A stretch of DNA of 64,000 bases from an uncultured Lachnospiraceae bacterium (GTDB lineage: Bacteria; Bacillota; Clostridia; Lachnospirales; Lachnospiraceae), in contig CANQSA010000001.1 in assembly GCA_947626415.1 (NCBI GenBank), positions 124,001-188,000 of the forward strand, written 5' to 3'. The position numbers and the translations under genes are program-made. This document shows, in pieces, positions 47,871 to 56,825 of the stretch. Under the pieces are notes generated by a model that saw nothing but the letters and a program-made list of their open reading frames with translations, had not been told where the DNA came from and ran no database searches. How positions within the stretch are numbered: position 1 is the stretch's first letter; each line of letters starts with the position of its first letter.

Positions 47871-48105
47871 TTATTTTCCGAACAGACTGCCGAACCATTC
47901 CTTGACCGTATCAATAATACCGCCGCCAGCAACGGCTCCCAGATCCTCATCGGACAGTTCTCCGGTTCCATTACCGGTTATTTTCAATAACTCTCTGGCC
48001 TGCTCCTCAGTCAGCTCTTTGCCCCCCCCCGTATTCCTTACAGATGGCAAAAACTTCTTCCACTGACTTTGCTTCTCTCAATTTCGCAATCATCTCTTCA
48101 TCCAT
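47871..48105 (-). pseudogene. Nif11-like double-glycine precursor peptide, frame broken by a G9 tract
   Basis: Read from ATG 48105 (AGGAG eight bases upstream), the frame begins MDEEMIAKLREAKSVEEVFA and reaches nine G at 48030-48022, after which it stops at 32 residues. With one G removed, translation continues as KELTEEQARELLKITG and ELSDEDLGAVAGGG to a TAA at 47873, giving 77 residues. The leader resembles Nif11-type leaders ending in a double glycine. The core would be GIIDTVKEWFGSLFGK, with hydrophobic residues spaced as in an amphipathic helix. The adjacent C39-peptidase transporter would cut after the GG. It could be a phase-variable gene, a pseudogene or a homopolymer reading error. 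Confidence 0.8.
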
Positions 48106-48135
48106 CGTGATCACTCCTTTTATTAATATTTATTT

Positions 48136-48156
48136 GAAACGCACAAGCGTCGTTTC
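48136..48156 (-). other. Short hairpin between sigma factor and precursor
   Basis: GAAACG and CGTTTC form a six-base-pair stem in the minus-strand transcript, four bases past the sigma factor gene and 30 bases before the precursor start. There is no T tract, so it is not a classical terminator. It may separate precursor translation or mRNA stability from the transporter genes. Confidence 0.35.
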
Positions 48157-48159
48157 CGG

Positions 48160-48651
48160 TTATTCCAGACAGCGCCGCAGTTTTTTCAGCGCCGCATACT
48201 GCAGGTAACGGACATTCGCATAGCTGACGCCGACGCGTTTTGCGGTTTCCTGTGCGGAAAGGCCGTGGTAAAACCGCAGAATGATAATGTCCCGCTCCCG
48301 TTTGGAAAGCTGTTCCAGTGCTTCCGCCAGCGCCTCCAGGGTTTCCTCTGTCAGCAGACGGGCGTCCGCTTCGGCTTCGTACAGCGTGAAATCTTCTAAC
48401 TCCGTCGGAAGCGGCTCCCGTTCCTGTTTTCGGTAATAATCGATCACCGTATTCCGCGTAATGATGTAAATCCAAGTGCCCGGCGCCGCGCGCGAGGGAT
48501 CATACCGATCTAAAGCGGCAATCGCGTTTAAAAAAACCTGCTGCAAAAGATCCTCCCGGTCATGCGGGTTCTGTACACGCGCCCCTATATAACGCGCTAC
48601 CGGATCGCGGTAAGTTTCATAAAGCGTCTCAGGAGTAACGTCTATGCTCAT
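48160..48651 (-). CDS. ECF-like sigma-70 family factor of the bacteriocin locus
   Basis: A 163-residue sigma factor with region 2 (DREDLLQQVFLNAIAALDRY, about 31-50) and region 4 (LSKRERDIIILRFYHGLSAQ and ETAKRVGVSYANVRYLQYAA) but no region 3. This is the ECF layout. Its start overlaps the stop of the upstream 65-residue gene in ATGA, so translation is coupled. It lies between the transporters and the precursor. It may direct transcription of this operon; the promoter it recognises is not identifiable. A cognate anti-sigma factor is not obvious; the 65-residue protein is a candidate. Confidence 0.88.
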   Translation of the reverse strand: MSIDVTPETLYETYRDPVARYIGARVQNPHDREDLLQQVFLNAIAALDRYDPSRAAPGTWIYIITRNTVIDYYRKQEREPLPTELEDFTLYEAEADARLLTEETLEALAEALEQLSKRERDIIILRFYHGLSAQETAKRVGVSYANVRYLQYAALKKLRRCLE

Positions 48652-48845
48652 AGCGTTTCATCCTCCTCCGCTTTCAGCCGCCGTATGTCGGTTTCCCCCG
48701 CGGCGTTCAGATTCATTTCGCTGTCTTCCAGCTGCCTGCCGGTCTCCGCCTCTTCGGCGGCACGGATCATCTCGTCCAGCCGCTTATTTCCGGCAAAGCG
48801 CTGAAAATCAAACAGCTTGCGCAGGAAAGATTCCGTTCGAGCCAT
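48648..48845 (-). CDS. Small 65-residue protein of the bacteriocin locus
   Basis: Start at ATG 48845 with AAGGAG seven bases upstream. The protein begins MARTESFLRKLFDFQRFAGN (basic, amphipathic), followed by acidic helical sequence (LDEMIRAAEEAETGRQLEDS) and ends LKAEEDETL. The segment LEDSEMNLNAAGETD loosely resembles the LSDEDLxxVAGG end of Nif11-type leaders, with AAG in place of AGG. It is coupled by a four-base overlap to the sigma factor. Possible roles are anti-sigma factor, immunity protein or a second exported peptide; none can be chosen from sequence. Confidence 0.75.
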   Translation of the reverse strand: MARTESFLRKLFDFQRFAGNKRLDEMIRAAEEAETGRQLEDSEMNLNAAGETDIRRLKAEEDETL

Positions 48846-48992
48846 ACTTTCACTCCTTAACCGTCCGCGACTTTTCTGCCGCCGCTCCTTACTGCATTTT
48901 GCTTTCATCAGTTGATACGCAGATCTTTTTGTTTTGTTAGTAAATAATCTGCAATTTTTTGAAAAATTTGAAAAAATCCAAAATTCGCCGAT

Positions 48993-51206
48993 TTAAAAGG
49001 CTGTCGTTCTGCCGACATAAGCCGTATCGTCCAGACGCTGCCGCGCAACCAGATCCGCGAATTTTCCGTTCTTTTCCAGCAGTTCCTCATAGGTGCCGTC
49101 CTCTATGATCTTCCCTTTTTCCAGATATATGATCCGGTCGCACTGTTTGATCGTGGAAAGCCGGTGCGCGATCACGATCCTCGTGCATTTCAGCTGATCA
49201 AGAGACTGGGAAACCTTCTTCTGCGTCAGATTATCCAAGGCGCTTGTCGCCTCGTCAAACATCAGGATCTTCGGCTTCGGCGCGATCGCTCTGGCGATCA
49301 TCAGACGCTGCCGCTGTCCGCCCGATACACCGCCGCTGCCCTCGGAGATCATCGTATTCATGCCCATAGGCATTCTGCGGATATCGTCCGCGATCCCGGA
49401 CAGTTCCGCTGCCTCCCATGCGTCGTCCAGCGTAAGCCACGGCGCGGAAATGATGATATTGGAAAAGATATCCCCTTGGAACAGTTTGCCGTTCTGCATC
49501 ACAGTACCGACTCTGCGGCGCAGTGATTTCAGATCAATGCCTGCCAGATCCTTGCCGTCGTAATAAATCGCTCCCTTCTGGGGCGTTTCAAATCCCAGCA
49601 TAAGCCGCATCAGAGTGGATTTGCCGCAGCCTGTTGAACCCACGATTGCCACATACTGACCGGGTTTGATTTTCAGGGAGAGATCATCTATCACATTGGG
49701 CATACTCTCATTGTAGCGAAACGATACGTTGTTCAGTTCAATAGCGCCGGACAGTTTAGTGACGACCTGCTTACCCTCGGACACTTCGGGCACGGTATCC
49801 AGGATCGGCTTTGCCATATCCAGGATCGGCTTGATATTCGCGGCGGTAAGCGCGATCCCCGCCAAAGACATAAACGCGCCGGAGATCATACCGTACGCCG
49901 TATTGAAAGCAAAATAATCTGCCACGGAAATGCCGCTTTTAACCGCCGTATAATACAGAAGCAGCGTGCCGGCCAGTGTGAGCAGTGTCGTAATCACATT
50001 GTTATACCGGATCAGAGCCGGCGGATTGTAGGTGATCCGGGCCTGCTTCGCGTATAGATTGCCCCAGCGGGCAAAAGCCCGTTTCTCCGCACCTGCCAGC
50101 TTAATCTTCTGCACGCCCGTAATCAGCGCATAGCTCATGCCGCTGACCTTCGCGCCCAGCTCCATTGTTTTCCGAGATACCTTCATCTGCATCCAGGCAG
50201 TCGCAATCGAGAACAGCAGGGTTGCCAGAACGATCAGCAGAGCCGGAACGGTCAGCGCAGGCGCAAACTGGAAAATCTGCGAAAAATACGCCAGCGAGAA
50301 CAGCGAGGTCAGACCTGTGGAAAGTACGGCGTCCACCAGCATGGTACAGAGGGTATTCAGATTCTGTGCCCGCGTGAACAGTTCGCCCGAGCTGTAATCT
50401 TTAAAAAAGTCCGCGGGAAGCGACATGACGCGCGCCATGGTCGCAGCCTGCACGGTAACGTTCATTTTCGTCCGGATCCTAGCCAGGATCAGATTCTTGA
50501 TGGATTCGGTCAGCAGCTTTGAAACTTCAACGCAGATCATAAAAACCGCGATGGATAAAAGCAGCGTAAGACTCTTGTTCTCCGCGACCGGTCCGAAAAG
50601 CAGCTGCGTCAGTTTCGGGCTTAACAAGCCTATCAGCGTAGCAGCCAGCGTGGCGGCCGCCGCCAGCACATAATCAGACACGGAGAGAATTCCGGCTATG
50701 TATTTTAACAGCGCGCCGGTTTTTATTTTCTTTAAAGGAAACGGCTTATAAAAAGCCATCGCTTCCGTTTCAAATAAATCTTCATTTTTTTTGGATACCT
50801 TTACGGTCTGGCCCGTTTCGGCGTCAAAGAAAGAATATCCGGACATCCCGGCCGGAATCAGTGCCACGATGGAGCCGTCCGATTTTTTCACGCCCAGCAT
50901 GGCGCCGATCGCGTCCTTGTACCAGCCCTTTTCCAGATTCACGGTTCTGCGCATGATCCCATACGGCCGCATCAGATATTCAAGCTGCTCGTTGAGATCC
51001 CGGATCGTTTCCGGTACATCCCGTGTTTTGACATGATAATATTTTAAGATCGCGTCGATCGCATCCTTCGCGCGGCTTTGTTCATCAGCGAACGCGGCGG
51101 AAAGGCGCGCGCCCGTAACGGCATCGGAAATCCCGATAAAGGCTTCTTCAAAGGTATTTCTGTCATATTCTTTTCGTTGTTTTATCTGTTCATCAAACCA
51201 ACCCAT
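48993..51206 (-). CDS. NHLM-type bacteriocin export ABC transporter, permease/ATPase
   Basis: A 737-residue ABC exporter. Residues 1-150 form an N-terminal domain without the C39 Cys/His pair, as in the second transporter of NHLM systems. A six-helix membrane domain follows (about 170-450). The ATPase has Walker A GSTGCGKST, signature VSGGQRQRL and Walker B ILMFDEATSALD. AAGGAGG precedes the ATG, 12 bases after the peptidase transporter. It probably forms a heteromeric exporter with that protein. The NHLM assignment rests on architecture and operon, not on a search. Confidence 0.85.
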   Translation of the reverse strand: MGWFDEQIKQRKEYDRNTFEEAFIGISDAVTGARLSAAFADEQSRAKDAIDAILKYYHVKTRDVPETIRDLNEQLEYLMRPYGIMRRTVNLEKGWYKDAIGAMLGVKKSDGSIVALIPAGMSGYSFFDAETGQTVKVSKKNEDLFETEAMAFYKPFPLKKIKTGALLKYIAGILSVSDYVLAAAATLAATLIGLLSPKLTQLLFGPVAENKSLTLLLSIAVFMICVEVSKLLTESIKNLILARIRTKMNVTVQAATMARVMSLPADFFKDYSSGELFTRAQNLNTLCTMLVDAVLSTGLTSLFSLAYFSQIFQFAPALTVPALLIVLATLLFSIATAWMQMKVSRKTMELGAKVSGMSYALITGVQKIKLAGAEKRAFARWGNLYAKQARITYNPPALIRYNNVITTLLTLAGTLLLYYTAVKSGISVADYFAFNTAYGMISGAFMSLAGIALTAANIKPILDMAKPILDTVPEVSEGKQVVTKLSGAIELNNVSFRYNESMPNVIDDLSLKIKPGQYVAIVGSTGCGKSTLMRLMLGFETPQKGAIYYDGKDLAGIDLKSLRRRVGTVMQNGKLFQGDIFSNIIISAPWLTLDDAWEAAELSGIADDIRRMPMGMNTMISEGSGGVSGGQRQRLMIARAIAPKPKILMFDEATSALDNLTQKKVSQSLDQLKCTRIVIAHRLSTIKQCDRIIYLEKGKIIEDGTYEELLEKNGKFADLVARQRLDDTAYVGRTTAF

Positions 51207-51218
51207 ACGTCCGCCTCC

Positions 51219-53417
51219 TTATTCGTTGGAAACAAGCTGCGTGTAGTAGCCGTTCATTGCATATAATTCTTCATGGGTGCCCCGCTCCACGACCTTGCCG
51301 TGATCCATCACAATGATCTCATCACAGTCACGGATCGTCGAAAGCCTGTGCGCCACAACGATACAGGTGATGCCCCTGTCTTTAATGGAGCGGACGACAT
51401 CATATTCCGTCCTGGCGTCCAGCGCACTGGTAGCCTCATCCAGAATGATGATGGTCGGATCCTGCGCCAGAACCCGGGCGATCTCCATTCGCTGGCGCTG
51501 TCCGCCCGAAAAGTCTTTGCCGCCTTCCGTGATCACATAGCTGTAACCGCCGTCACGCTGCATGATATCCGTATGGAGCTGAGCGTCCTTTGCCGCCAGG
51601 ATCATTTCAAAATCTTCAATGGAATCGTCCCACATCTTGATATTATTCCGGATCGTATCTTCAAACAGAATGATATCCTGATCCACGACAGCCAGCGAGC
51701 CTGTAAATACATTCCGGTCGATCTCTTTCATCGGCTTGCCGTCAAACAAAATCTCCCCGCTCCACGGCTGATAGAGCCCGGAGATCAGCTTGGAGAGCGT
51801 GGACTTTCCGCAGCCCGAACCGCCGACAAACGCCACGCGGCTTCCGGGTTTTAAAGACAGATTGAAATTTTCGATCAGCGGCTCGCCGAGACGGGAATAG
51901 CCAAAGGTCACATTCTTCATCTCCACGGTACCGGAGAGTTTGCCGTACTCTGCCTCTTTGTCCTCGTTCTCCTCTTCCTGCTCGTTTTCATAGTTGACAT
52001 CGGTGGGGTATTCCATCACGTCTTCCACACGTTCCATTTCGGTCCGCATTTCCTGAAGAACCTGACCGGCTCCGATCAGTGTCATAGCCGGCTGTGTAAA
52101 GGAGGTCAAAAAGCCCTGAAACGCCATGACCATACCGACGGTAAACTCCCCGTGAATCGCAAGCAGCACACCCAGAACCATCACTACGGTATCGCTGAGC
52201 CGTGTGATCAGATTCGGGATCATTCCGAGGTATTCATTCAGTCTTTCGAACCGGACCTGCTGCGTATTGACGCTGGCCTGATATCCGGCCCATTTCTCAT
52301 AATAGCCGGTTTCCGCGCCGCTTGCCTTGATGGTCTCGATCATTTCGATCCCCGCGACCGTTGCGCCTGCCAGTTTAGCCGCGTCCCTCATCTGTACACG
52401 AGTGATATTGACTCGTTTTTTGGAAATGATCCGGGACATGAGCAGGTTGAGCAAAATGGAAGCCACGCCGACCAAAGCCAGGATCCAGCTGTAACGAACC
52501 ATAACGATCAGATAAAAAATTATCATACCCGCATTCAGCACAAGCGGCGCAAGCGTATTGACCAGGACGTCCGCGATGGATGCGCTGGTCTCCTGGCGCT
52601 GCTGGATATCGCCCGCCATCCGCTGAGAAAAGAATTCCATCGGCATCCGGAGTACCTTCCACAGAAAAGAGGTATTCCCGACGGCGGCCAGTTTGCCTTC
52701 AATCAGATATCTGGATCTGGCTTCGACAAACGCTACTACAAGCTGTACAACAGAAAGACCTGCCAACGCGCCCAGAAACGGATAGAACCATTCCGGATTC
52801 TCATTAGTGAGCAGGCGATCCATAAAAATTCGTGAAAACGCCGGCTGAATAATGCCGATCAGCGATGTGATAATGGTGGTTAATGCAACAAATACAAGTG
52901 CTGTGCCGGCTCCCGTCAAACGTTTTTTAGCAAAAGACAGCACACTTTTCGGTTTTCCGCCCGGTTCAAACCCTTCATTCGGTTCAAACATCATGCAGAC
53001 TCCCGTAAAACACTTGTCAAATGTCTCCATTGAGACGGTATAATTGCCTTTGGCGGGATCGTTGAGCACAGCCTTGCTGCCCTTAAATCCGCACAAAACA
53101 ACAAAATGATTAAAATTCCAATGGACAATGCAGGGAAATTTTCCGTTTTCTTTGAGCTGCTCGGGTTCATAGCGATAGCCCTTTGCCGTCAGTCCGTAGC
53201 TGCGGGCTGCTTTCAGGACGTTTTTCGCGTTGGAACCGTCACGAGATACGCCGCAGTCCGAACGGACCTGCTCAAGCGGGACCCACTTGCCGTAATAGGC
53301 AAGGATCATGGTCAGAGAGGCGGCACCGCATTCCAGCGCTTCCATCTGCATAACGACAGGAACCTTAGCCACCCCCGCCGTTCCTATAATTGGCTTGTTC
53401 TGCTTTTTATTCTTCAT
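51219..53417 (-). CDS. NHLM-type peptidase/permease/ATPase (PCAT) bacteriocin transporter
   Basis: A 732-residue C39 peptidase-containing ABC transporter that removes double-glycine leaders while exporting peptides. The peptidase has catalytic Cys30 in MEALECGAASLTM, His in VHWNFNHFVVLCGF and Asp in LNDPAKG. The membrane domain spans about 165-440. The ATPase has GGSGCGKST, FSGGQRQRM and IIILDEATSALDA. A low-complexity acidic linker (EEENEDKEAE) precedes the ATPase. ATG 53417 has GAGGTG upstream; the TTG at 53429 is less likely. Its likely substrate is the Nif11-like peptide downstream. Confidence 0.93.
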   Translation of the reverse strand: MKNKKQNKPIIGTAGVAKVPVVMQMEALECGAASLTMILAYYGKWVPLEQVRSDCGVSRDGSNAKNVLKAARSYGLTAKGYRYEPEQLKENGKFPCIVHWNFNHFVVLCGFKGSKAVLNDPAKGNYTVSMETFDKCFTGVCMMFEPNEGFEPGGKPKSVLSFAKKRLTGAGTALVFVALTTIITSLIGIIQPAFSRIFMDRLLTNENPEWFYPFLGALAGLSVVQLVVAFVEARSRYLIEGKLAAVGNTSFLWKVLRMPMEFFSQRMAGDIQQRQETSASIADVLVNTLAPLVLNAGMIIFYLIVMVRYSWILALVGVASILLNLLMSRIISKKRVNITRVQMRDAAKLAGATVAGIEMIETIKASGAETGYYEKWAGYQASVNTQQVRFERLNEYLGMIPNLITRLSDTVVMVLGVLLAIHGEFTVGMVMAFQGFLTSFTQPAMTLIGAGQVLQEMRTEMERVEDVMEYPTDVNYENEQEEENEDKEAEYGKLSGTVEMKNVTFGYSRLGEPLIENFNLSLKPGSRVAFVGGSGCGKSTLSKLISGLYQPWSGEILFDGKPMKEIDRNVFTGSLAVVDQDIILFEDTIRNNIKMWDDSIEDFEMILAAKDAQLHTDIMQRDGGYSYVITEGGKDFSGGQRQRMEIARVLAQDPTIIILDEATSALDARTEYDVVRSIKDRGITCIVVAHRLSTIRDCDEIIVMDHGKVVERGTHEELYAMNGYYTQLVSNE

Positions 53418-53425
53418 CGTACACC

Positions 53426-53899
53426 TCAATTAAACAAGAAAGAAATCGGAGAAACGCTGTCTGTAATGACTGAAGAAGCATAGACGCCGTCCGGCAGGGA
53501 GCCGTCCAGCGTAACCGGGTATACCCATTCGCCTGTCGTCAGATTACCGACATGCAGCGCGTAATCAGAGAAGCTGTCATCTACGGCTACCGGCTCGGAT
53601 GAAATTGCCTGCACGGTATATTCCCCGTCGCCGATCCGCACACAGTCTCCCTGCGCGATATCGGCAATCTTCGCTTCCCTGACATAACAGGTAACGGTTC
53701 CGGAATCCGAAACAGCCGCAGCGTCTACCTTGGTTTCCAGCGAGCCGACAACACTCCAGACCAGAAAACCTGCCAACAGCACAACGACCGCTGCAAGCGT
53801 GATCCAGATCCCCGGCGTTGTGACCCGTATATAATCATTTAACTGTTCGGGCGATGATACCCGCTCGATACTTTTTTGTCTGAAAATCGAATTTGCCAT
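53426..53899 (-). CDS. Short HlyD-like secretion protein of the NHLM system
   Basis: A 157-residue protein: a cytoplasmic N-terminus (about 1-30), one membrane helix (about 31-52, ITLAAVVVLLAGFLVWSVVG), then an outside beta-rich part with TVTCYVREAKIADIAQGDCVRI, resembling the lipoyl/barrel-sandwich region of HlyD-type adaptors. The N-terminal motif RQKSIERVSSPEQLNDYIRV is typical of NHLM HlyD proteins. It lacks the long coiled coil of full HlyD, as expected when there is no outer membrane. AAGGAGG precedes the ATG. It is the first gene of the export operon and overlaps nothing; the transporter starts nine bases later. Confidence 0.8.
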   Translation of the reverse strand: MANSIFRQKSIERVSSPEQLNDYIRVTTPGIWITLAAVVVLLAGFLVWSVVGSLETKVDAAAVSDSGTVTCYVREAKIADIAQGDCVRIGDGEYTVQAISSEPVAVDDSFSDYALHVGNLTTGEWVYPVTLDGSLPDGVYASSVITDSVSPISFLFN

Positions 53900-53966
53900 A
53901 TTATCCTCCTTATCGGCGCATTTTTTTGAAAGATCAGCACATCCGTATGATTTTTCACGCTAACCT

Positions 53967-55415
53967 CTACTTCACCATTTTACGGACCGGTGATTTATTT
54001 CCATAGTATACCAGCACCGCTCCGTACGCCAGCGTGAGAACTCCGGCGACCCCATAGCTGACCGGCCACGACAGATTGAATCCGATGGTCGCATTTAAGA
54101 TAAAGCTGGTTATGATGAACATATAGAACATTCCCGGTACCAGCGACATGAGAAACGGCTTTTGGTTCCGCATCATATAGATTGTGATCATCGCGAACGC
54201 GAATACGGCGATTGTCTGATTCGCCCACGCGAAATACCGCCAGAGCACATTAAAGCCTTCTTTATTGATTTTCGCGAACACCAGGATCGCCGCTACCAGC
54301 GCGAAGATCACAAGGGAGATCTTCAGCCGGTTTATTTTCTTTGACTGATCGATCTTTAAAGCGTCCGCTACGATCAGACGGAGCGAACGCAGCGCCGTAT
54401 CGCCGGAAGTGATGGGCAGTACAATGACGCCGATCACCGCGATGATGCCGCCTACGCTGCCCAGCATATTCTTGGCGATAATGCCGACTACATCGGTTGC
54501 ATCGGTTGAAGCCGTCGCCAGTCCGATGTTCATTACACCCATGGCTGCAGCAGCCCAGATCATGGCGATAAATCCTTCGCCGATCATCATATTGTAAAAG
54601 GTCGTACGCCCTTCTTTTTCACTTCCCATTGTGCGGGAGATCAGCGTAGCCTGTGTGGAATGGAATCCGGATACGATCCCGCAGGCGACCGTTACAAAGA
54701 AGACCGGTATAAAATGCAGTCCTTTCGGATGGACTCCGATCACGCCGGTCGTCCAGATATCAGAAAGCGGATAGCCGTTTACAAACAGACCGATAAACAC
54801 GCCGACCGCCGACAGGATCAGAAGCATACCGAAGATCGGATAAATCTTACCGATGATCTTATCGATCGGGAACAGGGTCGCGATGATGTAATATGCGAAG
54901 ATCACACCGTATACGATCCAGACCACGGGATTGGTAACGCCGTTGTCCGCATTTAAGATCTGCGTAACAAACAGATCGCCGGGTGTATAGATAAATACCG
55001 TGCCGACCAGCAGCATCAAGAGACATACGAACACATTGTAGATCGGATATATGTATTTTCCCAGATACTTCCGGATCAGCACCGGCATCTGCGCGCCGTC
55101 TTCCCGTACGGAGATCATCCCGCACATATAATCGTGAAACGCGCCGCCGATAATACAGCCGATCGGAATCGTCAGAAACGCGATCGGTCCGAACAAAATT
55201 CCCTGGATCGGTCCCAGGATCGGTCCGGTCCCGGCAATATTCAAAAGCTGAATCAATGAATTTTTCCATTTTTTCATCGGTACATAATCCATACCGTCAT
55301 TCAGGCGCACCGCCGGTGTTTGCCGGTCGTCGGGCTTAAACACCCGCTCGCACACCTTACCGTACAAAATACCTCCGATCAAAAGAATCGCAAGTCCAAT
55401 AAGAAATGTAGTCAT
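53967..55415 (-). CDS. cstA: CstA family carbon-starvation / pyruvate transporter
   Basis: An integral membrane protein of about 14 to 16 helices of the CstA family, which imports pyruvate or peptides. Family segments include GPIQGILFGPIAFLTIPIGC, HDYMCGMISVREDGAQMP and WIVYGVIFAYYIIATLFPID. It is of the shorter Firmicute type (482). ATG 55415 has AGGAG eight bases upstream; the ATG at 55433 has none. The histidine kinase gene ends 24 bases upstream, and a LytTR regulator precedes that, suggesting regulation similar to the pyruvate-responsive BtsSR/LytSR systems. Confidence 0.9.
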   Translation of the reverse strand: MTTFLIGLAILLIGGILYGKVCERVFKPDDRQTPAVRLNDGMDYVPMKKWKNSLIQLLNIAGTGPILGPIQGILFGPIAFLTIPIGCIIGGAFHDYMCGMISVREDGAQMPVLIRKYLGKYIYPIYNVFVCLLMLLVGTVFIYTPGDLFVTQILNADNGVTNPVVWIVYGVIFAYYIIATLFPIDKIIGKIYPIFGMLLILSAVGVFIGLFVNGYPLSDIWTTGVIGVHPKGLHFIPVFFVTVACGIVSGFHSTQATLISRTMGSEKEGRTTFYNMMIGEGFIAMIWAAAAMGVMNIGLATASTDATDVVGIIAKNMLGSVGGIIAVIGVIVLPITSGDTALRSLRLIVADALKIDQSKKINRLKISLVIFALVAAILVFAKINKEGFNVLWRYFAWANQTIAVFAFAMITIYMMRNQKPFLMSLVPGMFYMFIITSFILNATIGFNLSWPVSYGVAGVLTLAYGAVLVYYGNKSPVRKMVK

Positions 55416-55439
55416 ATCAGCCACTCCTCCCATAATTTA

Positions 55440-56813
55440 TTATAAATTTTTATTTATATTTAACCGGATCCGCGCCGTAAACATCTCCTTCTCGGCGTTG
55501 AACCGGAACTTAGCGCTCCCATCATATTTCTGTGCGGTATGCGCGATACTGCGCAGCCCGTACCCGTCGCCGGCGCGATCGCTTAAAAATGCCTCGGGCG
55601 GCGAAAAGCCGCCCTCCGTCTGAAAATGGCGGTTGAGACGCACGCCTTTGCAGGAATTGGATATCTCAATCGCAAGCGATCCCTGTATCGTACCGACCTG
55701 CACATCGATCCACCGGTTTTCTGTACATTTTTTGCAGGCGTTGATCGCGTTTTCCATGGCATTTCCAAACAGCACGGTCAGATCAGCCGGTTCTATCATT
55801 AGATCCCCGCACTCGGCTCGGACTTTGCATCGGATATCCGCATCTCTGGCAAGCCCCGTATAATATTGCAGCAGCCCGTTGACCGTCATATTTCTGCAGT
55901 AGATCTCACTGTCCCGTTTAAAGGTAGTCCGGATCACACCGGAAAGATATTCCCGCATTTCGTCCAGTTGTCCCCGCTCCAACATATCATTCAGGGCATT
56001 GTAATGATGGCGCAGATCATGGCGCATCCGTCGGGTACTTTCCATATCGCTCGCAATCTTCTCATACTGAAGCTGCTGAATCTCCATGGCCCACCGCTGT
56101 TCATTATCCCGTTTGCGCCGCACGGATTCCCGGAAGACCAGCCAGTAGACCAGGATCTGATTCAACGTTAAAAACACCATCACCGGCAGATACAGAACTA
56201 AAATATCTATATTTCCAAAAGATGTTTCCCCATAGATCGTCAGAGCAAAATAGACCAGAGTGACCGCCATGACAATGAGAAATTCACGCCGCATATTCCG
56301 CGGTTCAATTTCCCGGATATATTCCTGCAGCGGATGGATCACGCAGAACAGCATCACAGGAAACAGCAAAACAGTCACGGCGGCATAGAGCATCAAAAAC
56401 CGTCCCGTATAGGGATATAAGGTCGTATCCACCTGTCCGGGATAAAAAACCGCATACAGCATATTGACCAGTACAAATACCGTCACCGCATAAAACAGCA
56501 CGATCGCGAATGCCAGGATCTTTTTGATCAGCATTTCCCGTATCAGCCAGATATACGCCGCCAGGATCAGCAGGATCATGACAAGCATAAGGGTATTAGA
56601 GATCATGATATGTCTTGGATATTTCTCCAGATCACGCAGGCACAGCACCGCCGAAAACAATGCGGCAGCGACTACCGTCATACCCGTCATCCACAAAAAG
56701 ACCTGTTTGCGTTGGAAGCGGTAATCCTCTTCGGGAAACGGCATAAAGATCATCAGAACACAGGGCAGCGTCTGTATGAGAAATCCTACCGCATTCTGCA
56801 GATATGCAATCAT
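55440..56813 (-). CDS. Sensor histidine kinase, GHKL (AgrC-like) type
   Basis: About seven membrane helices in residues 1-230, then a kinase core of the HPK10/GHKL class: the phospho-acceptor His is in RRMRHDLRHHYNALND (about 262-277), followed by GNAMENAINACKK (N box) and DGYGLRSI (G box). There is no GAF or 5TM-LytS signature, so it resembles peptide-sensing kinases such as AgrC more than LytS/BtsS. Its partner is the LytTR regulator 12 bases upstream. AAGGAGG precedes the ATG. Confidence 0.88.
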   Translation of the reverse strand: MIAYLQNAVGFLIQTLPCVLMIFMPFPEEDYRFQRKQVFLWMTGMTVVAAALFSAVLCLRDLEKYPRHIMISNTLMLVMILLILAAYIWLIREMLIKKILAFAIVLFYAVTVFVLVNMLYAVFYPGQVDTTLYPYTGRFLMLYAAVTVLLFPVMLFCVIHPLQEYIREIEPRNMRREFLIVMAVTLVYFALTIYGETSFGNIDILVLYLPVMVFLTLNQILVYWLVFRESVRRKRDNEQRWAMEIQQLQYEKIASDMESTRRMRHDLRHHYNALNDMLERGQLDEMREYLSGVIRTTFKRDSEIYCRNMTVNGLLQYYTGLARDADIRCKVRAECGDLMIEPADLTVLFGNAMENAINACKKCTENRWIDVQVGTIQGSLAIEISNSCKGVRLNRHFQTEGGFSPPEAFLSDRAGDGYGLRSIAHTAQKYDGSAKFRFNAEKEMFTARIRLNINKNL

Positions 56814-56825
56814 GAAGGAACCTCC

